Made by a program: the position numbers and the translations under genes. From Brachionus plicatilis (lineage: Eukaryota > Rotifera > Eurotatoria > Ploima > Brachionidae), in contig QEOQ01000508.1 of the NCBI GenBank assembly GCA_010279815.1, positions 596,254-660,253 of the forward strand: a stretch of 64,000 bases of DNA. Reading direction: 5' to 3'. This document shows positions 39,007 to 50,623 of this stretch, one piece after another. Each line of letters begins with the position of its first letter. Positions within the stretch are counted from its first letter, which is position 1. The notes under the pieces were generated by a model. The model was given only the letters and a program-made list of their open reading frames with translations. It did no database searches and was not told the origin of the DNA.

Positions 39007-39718
39007 CTGAAAATTTTATTGAGTTGAGAACGTTTAAAAATTTAAATACCGAAAAAATTTCGAAATTCTCACTATTTATCCTTAATCATATCTAAAATTT
39101 ATATTTTTTTTACATCAAAACTTTTATTTTTATTAAATTTTTATTTTAATGATTTACCAGTTAATCATTTATGATATAATGTATATATTTTTTAAATTTT
39201 AAATTGAAAAGAGAAGAATTTGTTGACATTGACAGATAAAATATAGAAAATATCTAAACTTATACGTAAAAAAAAAACTTTAAACTTTAAATTTCAAGGT
39301 AGATAACAGGTTTTTCTCTCAACAGAGCAATTAGCTTCATTTATTTTATTTTGATAAAAATTAACCATAAAATATTCAATATTATAGATAATTTTTTTAT
39401 CTTGTAATAAATGGATAATTTAAATAAAATTTAAAAAGTAGATTTTTGTTAATTTTTTGACAAAATCTGTAAAAATAGGAATAGTAAGCTTAAATAGGTC
39501 AATTGTACTGTTCTTTTAGTGGTAAAACTAATAATTAATCTTAACAAGAAAATTTTAAAGATTTTTTGCTCATCAACCCTTTGGTGAAATCAAAAATTTT
39601 TTTCATTCTAGAAATTTCAAAGTTTTAAAATTATGCTAATATTGAATGAAATAAAAAAAAAATAACAACTCATCATGATAAACTATAAGTTTTTTAAAAA
39701 TATATATTAAGATTTAAA

Positions 39719-39910
39719 AACTTTAAAAGAAAAGGCAGTTTTTACAACGAAATTGCTTTGGTCCCAGTAGAATCGTCCGATGCAGATAAATTAGCTGCAA
39801 AAAAAGCATAAAGCAAACAGTCAAATCCGGGAGAATGTAGCATTTGTGGTGAATTTATGAAAAATGAAAAGGGTGTTAAATTGCACATGTCAAAAAAACA
39901 CAAAGAATAA
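39719..39910 (+). pseudogene. C2H2 zinc-finger relic
   Basis: A short plus-strand frame ends at TAA 39908-39910 with one internal TAA at 39809-39811. It contains a complete C2H2 finger, CSIC....VKLHMSKKH (C-x2-C-x12-H-x4-H), as its last residues. The upstream part (LVPVESSDADKLAAKKA) is hydrophilic. Fingers of this spacing with G-[VL]-x-x-H occur in single-finger proteins and in N-terminal regions of some retrotransposons; the parent is unknown. No start codon or neighbouring exon was found. Confidence 0.5.
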
Positions 39911-41007
39911 TTTAGATTTTGTTTTATTTTATTTTGAAAATTGGTAATAAAATTTTATGTATTTTAAAAAATTTTCTGATCACCAAAAAATATTTCTGAT
40001 CACCAAAAAAAATTTATTTTTATTTTTTCATAAATAGAGGCTTTTTTTATCACGAAATATGTGATCATTGATCTCTGATCACATTCTGGACATGACCCAA
40101 ATAATAATATAAAAAAATCAGAGAACAATTAAATTACAATAATGCTGCGATAACTGTTTCTTACGTAAATTCTGGTAATTTTACGTTGATTTACGTAAAT
40201 TTACCAAAATAAATTTTATTAAAGATAAATAAAATAATTTTATAATCTAAATGAATTAAAACTTGAACAATTATTTTTAACATACCAAATGCCTTAATAA
40301 CATCTTAAAAACTGATTAACTTATTTATGGTATTTATGATTTACTTTATGGTTGATAGGCTTTCAAATTTCTCATTTAAAATTAAGGTAAATACAGTTTA
40401 AAATTCGACGAATTGAGGATTTTTTCAAAATTTAAACTTTTGATCACCCTGGATCATCGAATATTTATGATGATACTGAACAAAAGATTATATTCTAAAT
40501 TTTAACGATAATTTTTTTTTGAAAATAAAAATTAGTATATGGGAGTGCATTTTTTTTTAATTAATTTCTATCAAATTATTTAATTTAATCATAATCGTCT
40601 TTCAAATCAATTTATTCCCAATAAGGCTTATTCAATTCATATCAAAGAAAATAATTTTTCATATACATTTTACGTCTAAAATTTACGTCTAAATGACTTG
40701 GAGAGGGACAGAAAAGAATGTATAATTAAAAATTCTATTCAACATAGAATTGACTGAATGTATAAAGAGTTATAAATAAAAAAAAAAGTTTTTACTCTCC
40801 TTCTTAAGGAAAGATACAAAATTATAATTAAAGGTTTAATTAATTTATTTATGACAAAAATAAATAGTTTATAAGACAAATAACGTTTATGGTGATTCTT
40901 AATTAATTGACCCCATAGTATTAGAAGTTAAATATATGTAGAAATATCTTTTAATTGATAAAATATTTGTGACTTAAAAAATATAATTGAAATTAGAAAA
41001 ATACACT
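39911..41007. other. AT-rich stretch with repeated TGATCAC motifs
   Basis: TCTGATCACCAAAAAA occurs twice in tandem (about 39975-40010), and TGATCA recurs at 40061-40083 and 40440. A TTTACGTAAATTTACC-type inverted pair lies at about 40160-40210. No gene seen. Confidence 0.5.
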
Positions 41008-43278
41008 TTACTTTTTAAAAAATAAATTTTTTCTTAATATATCTCTGAATTTGCTGTATAAAAAATAATTGAAAAATATCGTAAATGATGTCGTAATTAG
41101 ATAGAAAAAATTTCCAAATTGATAATAATTTGTGCATGTTTTACCAATTGTGTTGCAAGCCTTTTCATTTCCACTCTGAATAAATACCAATAGATTCATA
41201 AAAAATTCCAACATTCGAAAAAAAAGCAAAATATTTATATTTATCAAAATAATCACGGTAAATCTTAAACTAGAAGAATTAGCTTCTGTGAGTCTTTCTG
41301 TCGAATTCTTAAAAATTTTTCTGAGAATGTTTTTTTTTTGATTTATTTTTTGTTTAAATTTCAGCAATAGCATCATGTCCAAAAATAGCAATAAAACAAA
41401 TAGAATGACATCATTTGTAATAAAATTAAAAAGAAATAAACCATAGTAGAGTGGATTTTGAAATTTAAATTTTAAAGTTCTAGATTGATAAGAAAATTCT
41501 GGGTCCAGAAAACCCTTGAATGTATTTCTTAGGGGATATTCTGGGTATAAAGTTCCATAAATTTCTTCAAAATCAAACCTTTTTACTTCACTTGTCAATG
41601 GTTTTTCAATGTTAATAAAAATTCCAATCATTAAAATAAAGAATAAAACACCATTTTTTTTATTCTTGAAAATCTTAAGTGCTTTATCATCCAAATTTGT
41701 ATATCTTTCATAGGAAATTAGCAAATTCAAAAAATTTGAAAATGTCTTTAAAATGCCACCAAAATAGTCGATTATAAATATTTCGTAATATTGAATTAAA
41801 GTTGAACGACTTAGATATGGACAATAAACACCGTTTGCGAAAACGCAAATATTGACTAAATGAAAAATATAGAGAGAAGAGTAAGTTATATTAAATATTG
41901 AATTTAGTTTTAACCAGTAATAGATTGTCAGATCAAATTTAGCATCTTTTTTGAGCTGTGATTTTAATTTTTCGATTACAAAAATATTTATTAAATTCGA
42001 AAAAATTCCAAATAAGCTAAAAAAAGGAATAAAAATAGATGTAATTAAATTGAATATTTCTGATATAAATAAATAATCAGCATCGGTATTTATATCATGG
42101 TTGATATTTATTTTTTGACATTTTTTTTTCATTAAATCAAATTCGCAAAAGTTGACATCCTCAAAATTTAAGCACAAAAATTTTTCTTGTACCATTTTTT
42201 GTCCATAACTAAAAAAATACGAATCAACTAACCAAAAAAATAGACAACTGCAATTCAAATTTTGGTATGGAATAGCAAGAATAAATTTATTTTGAGGAAA
42301 GTTTTTGAACAAACAAAAATCTTCATTCGGAAAATCGTAATGAAAAATGACTAATTTTACTGTAAAATTTTGTAATTCTTGGCTAGTATTGGACCTGGTG
42401 CTTGATCTGATATTCAAGCTGTTTAGGAATTTTAGACCCTCTTTAAAAAAATAAAGATTATTTGAGCTTTGTAGTCTAATTTCTCGTAAATTAGTAAAAT
42501 TGGAAAAAATATCACTGCTTACTGTTTCTAAACGACCTTTAATTAAAATAAATTTGATATTTTTGAAAATTTTATAATTTAGTAATTTGCTATTAAAATG
42601 ACTGCGATAGAAATTAAATTCCACTGATTCAATTATCGAATTTATTTCGGTATCAATTTTCCTAAATTCAAGAATATTTCTTTTAACCATGGTGTTGGTT
42701 AAACCAGAGATTTCTAATGAAGTGATTTTACTGTTTTGAAAAATTTTTGGGTCAGTTATGGCTTCATATTTGCAGTTATTCGTAAAACTTAATTTAAATA
42801 GCTGTTTAAAAGTTGAATTCGAATTTTCCATAAAACATGAATTGCTTTTTTTTAATTTTAATGTTGAATACGAAAAATATAAGAAAATATTTTTCTTGTT
42901 TTGAATATAATCATCGAATATGTTGAGACAGGGACTAAAATTATTTATTAAGGCAAAATTAAACTTGATGTACTCTAAAACAAAGCTATTGTTAATGACG
43001 AGGTTAGCTGAATTATCTAACGAAATTTGGTATTTAGGTATGAATTTGAATAGACCTATAGATTTAAAAATGGCGGTGATGCACGATAATTTTATTTGAT
43101 TGAATTTTGAAAAGCCTTCAATTCTCATAATAGAATAAGTATAAGTTGGTTGAATTTCAACAAATCTATTAAATTTTGTACAATTTTCAAATGGTGACCG
43201 AACTGTTATGTCTAAATTTCCTCTTACTATGGCTCCATATATCAAACTTAGAATCAAAAAAATTTTCTCATTTGACAT
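41008..43278 (-). CDS. LRR-like ectodomain rhodopsin-type 7TM receptor
   Basis: Intron-free, 756 residues from an ATG at 43276-43278. A signal peptide (1-20) is followed by a roughly 370-residue Asn-rich extracellular region with irregular leucine/isoleucine-rich repeats (clearest at 220-290) and a C-terminal cap-like Cys cluster (C343, C345, C369, C378). Seven hydrophobic helices follow at about 403-436, 455-480, 496-523, 542-556, 611-640, 671-700 and 718-741. ISYERY (521-526) at the end of helix 3 stands for the E/DRY motif. NYFLYSKFRDIL (737 onward) sits at the NPxxY/helix-8 position. C486 and C708 are candidate extracellular cysteines. The layout resembles LGR-type GPCRs, but the repeats are degenerate. 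The ligand is unknown. Confidence 0.78.
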   Translation of the reverse strand: MSNEKIFLILSLIYGAIVRGNLDITVRSPFENCTKFNRFVEIQPTYTYSIMRIEGFSKFNQIKLSCITAIFKSIGLFKFIPKYQISLDNSANLVINNSFVLEYIKFNFALINNFSPCLNIFDDYIQNKKNIFLYFSYSTLKLKKSNSCFMENSNSTFKQLFKLSFTNNCKYEAITDPKIFQNSKITSLEISGLTNTMVKRNILEFRKIDTEINSIIESVEFNFYRSHFNSKLLNYKIFKNIKFILIKGRLETVSSDIFSNFTNLREIRLQSSNNLYFFKEGLKFLNSLNIRSSTRSNTSQELQNFTVKLVIFHYDFPNEDFCLFKNFPQNKFILAIPYQNLNCSCLFFWLVDSYFFSYGQKMVQEKFLCLNFEDVNFCEFDLMKKKCQKININHDINTDADYLFISEIFNLITSIFIPFFSLFGIFSNLINIFVIEKLKSQLKKDAKFDLTIYYWLKLNSIFNITYSSLYIFHLVNICVFANGVYCPYLSRSTLIQYYEIFIIDYFGGILKTFSNFLNLLISYERYTNLDDKALKIFKNKKNGVLFFILMIGIFINIEKPLTSEVKRFDFEEIYGTLYPEYPLRNTFKGFLDPEFSYQSRTLKFKFQNPLYYGLFLFNFITNDVILFVLLLFLDMMLLLKFKQKINQKKNILRKIFKNSTERLTEANSSSLRFTVIILININILLFFRMLEFFMNLLVFIQSGNEKACNTIGKTCTNYYQFGNFFYLITTSFTIFFNYFLYSKFRDILRKNLFFKK

Positions 43279-45250
43279 TTTTGAATGGTTTTAGTTTTAA
43301 AATTCTATCAAATTTAAAGGCCCTTTATTTATCATATTTTATTGACAAGATTATATTTCGATAATTGCTATTAATAATTTTTTTTCTGAAAAATTTTAAA
43401 ATTGCTTTATAAATTTGTAATTTGAATTCGAAAATACGTCAAAAATCGGCATGCACGGATAAAATTTCAGACCTGTGATCATAAAACATGAAGAAGTGAA
43501 TTATTTTACCTTGATTAATTTTTAAAGAAATCTGATTCTAAATTTTTCATATGAACTATCTTTAAAATTTTTTTTAAAAGAGCTGGAATATTCAAAGTAT
43601 TTTTTTTTAAAAAATTGTAAAATTATTCCGAAAGTATTTAAATCATAACATCAGAAAAATAACTAGTAATAGTAGTTTAAAAAATGTGGCAAGTCGGAGA
43701 AGTAAAAATACAAACCATGAAGGGTTATTAATACATAAACGATAATCTTTAAATCTTAAGCTTTCTACCCACTTTTTGAAAGAGTCAAAATTGACATATG
43801 AAAAAATGCTCCTTTAACTCACTTTTACTTATATTACTTAAAAGTAAAGTAAAATAAAATTTAAATTCTAAAAGAGCATTAGCTCGGTTCAGATAAACAA
43901 ATAAATAAAAATAAAAATGGTTATGTTAAAATTGAAAAAGCTGAATATGCGACTCAAAAGAGCTATTTGACTTTTATGGGTAGATAGTTACGTTTTGTTT
44001 AATGCACTCAAAAATACTAGACTCTAATAAATTAAATATTATCGTGTCAATAAATAAATTTTTTGAAAAAAGATGAAGTTGATCAAATTTTAAATCTAAA
44101 GATTTTTTAAGACTCTACATACAAAAAAGACGAAGTAAAAACAAACATAAAAGCTAATTAGCGAAGCTATAAGGGCTAAAATTTAAAAAAAAATTAAAAA
44201 ATTTTTTACAGGTATTTGAGTTATATTCATTACAGGCTTTAAAATTCTTAGGAAGACATAATCCAGGCCTATATTTCATTCTTCAGCTAAATTTTCTTTT
44301 TACCAGCAAAATTATTTTTTAACAGAAAACTTATTTATATTCTAATTATTTTTTCTTAATTCTATTTTTTTTCCATTGCAAGATCATTTAATTATCACTT
44401 AAAAGTAATGGTTAATGAAAATGAAATTTGTAAACCAGCAAAAAAATAGAAGATCAAAAAAATTGATTTTTTTTTTGTAATTTTTTCTACACATTTTTTT
44501 CTTTTTGTTAGAATAATTTTTCATTTAAAAAAAAAATAATTTAAAATATTTTTTTTTGTTTTCTAATAAAAAATAAAAGCTGAAAAGAAATTCTTCTCCA
44601 TAATCCACGTGACCAAAAAAGACTTCAGTCAAGTCTTTAACTTCATGTGATTTAAGAGATTTTTTAAAAGGTAAACGTGGCATTTTAAAAAAATGAGCAA
44701 GTGAAATTAAATTGATATGGTAAAAATAACATTATTATTTACTATAAAAATAAACCGTTCAACTTTTCCAAAATAACCGAAGATATATGATCACTGTTTT
44801 TTAAACAATAGATCTATTTTGATCTATCTTTTTTATTTTTAGTTCAGTAAATAAATAAAATGCATAATAAAACAATAAAAATTAATATTTAATACAATTA
44901 AAAAAATATTTGTCAAAAAAAATTGCAACCGCAGAGGGAAGAAAGCTTGTCTAAAATACACACTAAAAAATCACAAAATTAAAGAAATAATTTTTTCGAT
45001 TTAAATACTTTAAATAACTAGAAGACTTTTTTATCAAATAATTTTTGTTTTTTAGATACAAAAAGCCATTTTATATAATAGAAAAAATATATTTTATGAC
45101 AACCAAAGTGAAAAGTTAATTGACTATTGAATTTTTTGGTGATAAAAAGAGATTAAAAAGTCAAAAATATTTCTTAAAAATTTTAAACAGATCTTTTATT
45201 AAAGAAAAATGTTATTCACAAATTGAAAATTAACAAAGTATTTAAATTGT
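43279..45250. other. AT-rich intergenic DNA with a LINE-type tail
   Basis: No gene seen. At about 43873-43912, AGAGCATTAGCTCGGTTCAG followed by ATAAACAAATAAATAAA matches the tail at 24211-24248, a likely 3' remnant of the same LINE (or a SINE sharing its tail). Confidence 0.5.
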
Positions 45251-45917
45251 TTAATTAATTGTTCCCAAGTAATCATCTCTCAAAGTACCAATAGCGTACT
45301 AAATTCAAAAATTAAGTTTATTTCAAAACGTAAACAGATATCTTACTATATCTGTGGCGTCAATTCTCAAGCCAATAATTTTGATTCTTATCTCATCATT
45401 TTTTTGAATAACAGATTCCTTAAGATAAAAATAAATCTAAATCATAACATTTTAAAGCATGTTTACTTCATCTTTAGATTTATAACAAGGCGAGGCTGCA
45501 TTTGGATCAAAGTCCATTTCTAATGGAATACAATGTCGAGACACAAAACATTCCAAAGGCCCAATTTCACATCTTAAACCAATTTTGTTCACTTGTGACA
45601 CAACAGCATCAAGAACTTCGCCTTTAAATGGACGAAAAACAATAGCTTTATACTCGACCGGATAGATTACATATCCACGTCCTGGCTGTATAAGACCTGT
45701 GCCTATAGTGTCTATAGTCGTAATGGCTATTATAAATCCATATCTTAGTTTTTAATTGCTTTATAAAATTTAAACAAATTGGTTTTTTGTAATACTTTCC
45801 AGAACAAGTTCCCTCAACCTCATATAAAAGTTTTTGCCGAACAGTTTCCAATAAATTTGGTCCAAAGTATCTCGGGTGCAACAGAATTTCATGTTTCAAG
45901 GAAATATGATAAAACAT
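45251..45917 (-). CDS. POLR2G: RNA polymerase II subunit RPB7
   Basis: RPB7 pairs with RPB4 to form the stalk of RNA polymerase II, which binds emerging RNA and supports initiation and mRNA fate. Four exons: 45917-45796, 45743-45467, 45418-45347, 45298-45251, all with GT..AG introns (48-52 nt). The joined frame is 519 nt, 172 residues, exactly the length of the human protein. The N-terminal half has the conserved [18 protein letters not shown] and [11 protein letters not shown] blocks (SHS2/tip domain). The C-terminal half is the S1/OB domain ([28 protein letters not shown]) and ends in [12 protein letters not shown]. It is a complete gene. Confidence 0.98.
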
Positions 45918-48384
45918 AGTGTCTTGTAGAACTGAAACTTAAATTTCAAATGAAATTTTGATATAACTTAAAATACACATTATTAAAATATGAACTCTAC
46001 TGAATAAAATATCTCAAAACAAAATTGACTTTTTTACAGTTTATTTTATTTGAAAATAATTTTATGAATCTCTCAGAATTAAATATTCATTTTTTTCCAA
46101 AATTTTCTAGATAACCAAAATTAAACTAAGAGTTGCTTGAAGAGCACGTTTTCAACCAAAGTTCACACAATTCTATCTTATTCTTAGCGTGATATTAACT
46201 TATCTTAAAAGCTATCATTTAAAACGAAATTGAATTATTAATGGTGTGGAGAATTTTTAAATTTAAACAAAATTTTAATATTTCTTAAGAGTTGCTAACC
46301 ATCAGTTTAAATATTATTTTTAAAAAGTTGGATTTAAACTATAATTTTTGTTTTTTAAAAATTACAGGAAATTTGTTAAATTTTTCCTTAAGGTATTTTC
46401 AAATCAACATAACCTAACTTAGATAGTAAACTATCGAAGATTAATTTTTAAATATTATTTTGTAAAAATATACAATGTTATAGCAAAGAATAGAAAAAAC
46501 ATGATTCCATTGAGGAGAAATTCAACAAAAAAAAGATAGCATAATATTTTTTAATGATGTAGTTTAAGTCCTAGATATTAAACGTTTACGAGCGCTAGTT
46601 TTTTTATATTTAAGATATCTTGATGTAATGTTTTTGCTTATTTTTAATCTACAACCAAAATTCAAAATTAATCATCCAAATTTGTAGTTAAATCAAATTT
46701 AAGTTCAAGAGAAAAAATATAATTTGTAATTATTGGAAGTTTTTTTAATAGATTTAGCAGGAATATCGTTTATTAAATTTTCCTAAACTATTTTAATCAA
46801 TTCATTCTTAAATTTTTATTTGATATAATATCAAAAATTTTTCAAATGATTTAATAGGATCAATTAAGCAAGCATTTTGATAAAATTAAAAAGAATTCCT
46901 TTGAATTTATTTATAATTAATTTAAGAATTATTTTAGATCGTTAACTTAGAATCCTTAAGTTTTGTTTTCACCGAAAATAATTCACTTGTGATTTATTTT
47001 TTAACTTTTGAAAAATTTTTTCAACAAGAACCTATTCTATCTAATATATTTTTGCTTTTTTTCTCTCGTAAGATTTACTTCTCGATGATAGTAAGTTTTT
47101 TGGTGTATCATTTTTGTTTTTTTCCTAACATCTTTTTATTAGAGTTTGTTTAAAACAAAAATTATGCTAGACCTTTTTAATCCTTATACCTACAAATCAA
47201 AATACAAATTTTTTTTTAGAAACATAAATTTTTTTCGAATGTTAATTTCTTAGGAGGATTCTTTCAAAGTTGTACATCCTTTGTACCACCAGCACACTGA
47301 TTCTGTAAAAAATTTTCAAATTTTAGAATTGTAAATTTTGGTACAAAAAAAAAACAAAAATTTAAAAAACGCCATTTCTTTAATTCGCACCGACTAAAAC
47401 ATGTTCTGTTAATTAAAGTTGGGTATGGTTTAGAATATAATGTAACATGCTAAATTTTCAATTTCCTGAATTTTGCAGATTTTTTGCAGAATCAGTATAT
47501 TGGATGCATCAGTTGCCACAATTTACAGACCATGTTTTGGTCCATCAGAACTTAGGCTCTGGCATTTTTTTTTATTAAACCAAAACTCACAATCAAATCA
47601 CTAGTTAATGGTTACACCGAATTATATAAAGTTGATACAAAAAAATTCAATTTTATTAATAATTTCATTTAAAAAATTGAAAAAGAAAATTACATTTTTA
47701 TGAGCAGGAAATAAAAAGTTCACAAAATTTCACTTTTCAAGGCAATTTATTGTAAGGCGACAGGAAAAACCGAAATTTTTTTAATTTTGTATTGAAATCT
47801 TTACACTTAGAATCAAAATTTTAATTATTTCTTTGATTATTTATTTATTTGTTTAAATTAACCTCTTTTGAGGAGAAATGAAATTTAGAAGAATAAAATA
47901 AAATAAATTAATTCATGGAAAATTAACAAAACTCATAGAATAAATTTTGGCAGAAAAATTTTTCATAAAAATTATTCTCACAGAATATTTCTCACATAAA
48001 AATTATGTTAAAAACTTTAAAAATAAAATTTTAAGATTCAGTTAATTAAAGATTTTTTAAAAAGAACAAATTTTAAGTGTATTTACATTTTATTAACTTT
48101 TGAATTAATTTTTTTCAATTAAATTTTTTTTTTTGTATATTAAAGAGAAATTTTAAATATTTTTTCAATTTTTTGTCAATGAATAATAAGAGAGATTGTT
48201 ATTCTGAAAAAAAGAGATAAATTTTTTTGAATTTCTGCAGAGCTAAGAATCCGTTTGTATAAATTTGAACAATAGTGTGCTATTTACGAAGTAGTTTTTG
48301 CGTAATTTGAAAAAAAAATTAAGGTTTTTACTTTTGTACAAAAATTTTACATTACCTGTTAATGGCATTAACAAGTAATTCATT
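45918..48384. other. AT-rich intergenic DNA
   Basis: No gene recognised. An imperfect inverted pair (CTGATTCTGTAAAAAAT at about 47298 against TTTTTTGCAGAATCAG at about 47480-47496) could be a decayed MITE. A minus-strand AAACAAATAAATAAATAA run with a CTCCTC..GAGG hairpin at about 47836-47880 looks like a LINE tail. Confidence 0.45.
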
Positions 48385-48501
48385 GTTAAACTTTGACTTT
48401 TAATTTTTTTTAAATTTAAATTTTTAATAATTTAAATTTAAATTTAAAGTCTGATTTGACTTTGACTTTTAAAATATTATAATCGAAGTCAAAGTTTAAC
48501 T
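48385..48501. repeat. Imperfect palindrome of AAAGTCAAAGT units
   Basis: GTTAAACTTTGACTTTTAA at 48385 is matched by AAAGTCAAAGTTTAAC ending near 48500. This palindrome lies directly beside the CAGAG MITE that starts at 48533. Similar units occur at 9872-9956. Confidence 0.55.
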
Positions 48502-48532
48502 TTAATTAGAACTAAAAATTTTGATTAATTAT

Positions 48533-48805
48533 CAGAGTTGCCTAAAATTCACAAGTCTCAAGTAAAGTCCAAGTCCAGGCTTAAAAATTATGAATACCGA
48601 AGAAGAATTGTGAAGACATTTATGCTTAAATTGCAAGAAAATTCTGATACATGGCAAATCTATTGCATTAGACAACCCAGGAGTATTTTAATTTTTTGAT
48701 TTGAAGCCTGATCTAGCAAACTAAAAAAAAAAGTCCGGACTAGGACTATTTTTAAAAAATAAATTCAAAATCAATACATTTTTTTGGGACTTTTAAACAA
48801 CTCTG
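48533..48805. mobile_element. hAT-type MITE, CAGAG family, copy 3 (long form)
   Basis: 273 bp with left end CAGAGTTGCCTAAAATTCAC and right end GACTTTTAAACAACTCTG. Flanks ttaattat (48525-48532) and ttaattag (48806-48813) match at 7 of 8. About 130 bp more than copy 2: the middle (about 48595-48715) is unrelated sequence of ordinary complexity with no open frame. Confidence 0.78.
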
Positions 48806-49655
48806 TTAATTAGAAAATAAATTAAAAATTTGTTTTTGTGGTTTTCAAATTAAATAAAATTTGGTGTTATTTTTAAAATTTGATTGATTGTTAGAAGTGA
48901 ATTATTATTTATATTTATGAGATAAAATATACAATCATTTTTTAGTAATTACTTTAATTTTATTTTTAAAAATAAAAAATTTTGACCAACTCTGGTTACA
49001 CCAAATTAGATTGATTTTCGAAAAACGAAAAACATTATGGAATGAAAAAAAAATTTCTATAAATTTTTTAATAATTTATTGAATAAAAAATGAAAAAAAA
49101 TTAACATTTAGTTTAAAAAAAAAAAAATGTGTCGACACAAATTTTGTCTTAATCCTGGACTAAATTATGCTAATTTAGCAAATTAGTATATATTTTTGTG
49201 TTAGCCTCTACACAATTCAACAAATGCGTACTCTAGAGTAGAATTTTTGAGAACAAAAATTTGCAATAAGTCAATTTTAGGCTGCACTCCAAATTCAGGC
49301 TAAACCAAAAGCCAACACAAGTACCACACACAGACACTTAAATCTCATAGCTAATTTAGGTATTTTCACTTCAATATTATTTCTAGCAATTATTTTGATC
49401 ACGAATAGAATAGACGCAAAAAAAAAAAAAAAAAAATTAAACAAAAATTGAATGATAATTTTGATAGAGAGTAAGAATTGTCGTGAGTGGGGCGCATTAT
49501 GCATTAAGACTGGCGTGAGCGAGCTGAAATAAATTTGTGAGTGCATGCGTGTGCTTCTATTTGGTTATTAGCTGAAATAATAAAAATTTTCCAATTGCGT
49601 ATTTAGATTGAAACAACAACAACAACAACAGCACAACCAAACTCGATCACCCAAC

Positions 49656-50623
49656 ATGGAAATGAACACGGGGTCAAACAACTTCGACCCGAACACCAAT
49701 CTGCTCACCGAAATGAACCTTAACCCGGAGCACACGGACTCGGTGATCACGGACGAGTCGTCGCTAATCCTCGACCAGTACGAGCACGACACCGACCGGC
49801 TGCTCAACGAAAAGCTGCTCGCCGACAAAGAGCAAACGAACCAGCGTTTGTTCCAGTCGTTTCAGACGTCGGCGTGCGCCGTCGCCCAAATGTTCAAGGA
49901 CAAGTCGACGCCGGCCTCCGACAGCCACAATCTGGCGTGGCAGTCGTTCCAGAACTCGGCCGGCGCCATCACCGTCCTCTACAAAGACAGCTTGGACGCG
50001 TGCAAAGTTCACCTGGATCTCGGCGTGGCCATCGGCCAGCAGCGCAAGCTCAAGGAAATAATCAACTGGCTCAAGAAGAAGAAGCGGCGCTCTATCCGCA
50101 AGGACGAGCTCATTAGTCTGCTAATAGGCCGCCAGTTCACTCTACCCGTCCCGAACAGCTCGTTCAGCTCGAACCCGTTTGCCAACCAGCCGTCGCAGAA
50201 CCAACAGCAGCAGACGCCTGCGCAGAACAGCGCCGGCTCTCTTTGCCACAAAGGTCGCGGCCAAGCGCCTCAGGCGCAGGCCCAGGCCGCCCAGAACACT
50301 CGCTCGAACACTCTGTCTGAAAACACTTGCTCCGATCTGGCCACTTTCCACGAGGCCCTCGTCATGCACAGTAAGCCGCTCACCCACGTGTTTTTGCAGT
50401 GTTGATGAAGAAATTTTTTTTTCATTTTAGATAGGTCACGTGACACTCCTGTACCAGGCTACAGTCAGATGGCGTACGTGAACACTCACAGTCATCATCA
50501 TCAGCACAGCCATCCGTGCGATGATTTGGATTGTTTTTTTTGTGAACAAATAGCTACGCACATTGAGCAGAAGCGTTCGGCGAGCAACTTTGACATGGAG
50601 TCGCCCACAAGGAAACGAGGACG
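49656..50623 (+). CDS. HAPSTR1: HUWE1-associated stress-response protein HAPSTR1 (3' end in gap)
   Basis: Orthologue of human HAPSTR1 (C16orf72/TAPR1), a partner of the ubiquitin ligase HUWE1 in stress and genome-damage signalling. Exon 1 is 49656-50370, the intron is GTAAGC..TTTTAG (50371-50430), and exon 2 starts at 50431 and runs into the N gap after 50623. Family hallmarks are two related blocks, FQTSACAVAQMFKD and FQNSAGAITVLYKDSLD. GVAIGQQRKLKEIINWLKKK and RRSIRKDELISLLIG follow. After the intron come SRDTP and the C-terminal SASNFDMESPTRKRG. Human HAPSTR1 ends a few residues after SPTHKRN, so little coding sequence is lost in the gap. The start is the first ATG after a (CAA)n tract (49612-49630). 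The exon is GC-rich with C/G-ending codons, unlike every other gene here. Confidence 0.93.

Noticed and set aside
47298..47496. Possible MITE with CTGATTCTG ends
   Set aside because: Inverted match is short and imperfect and no target duplication was found.
49764..50387. Several antisense and shifted frames over HAPSTR1 exon 1
   Set aside because: The high GC of the exon removes stops in all frames; only the sense frame matches a conserved family.
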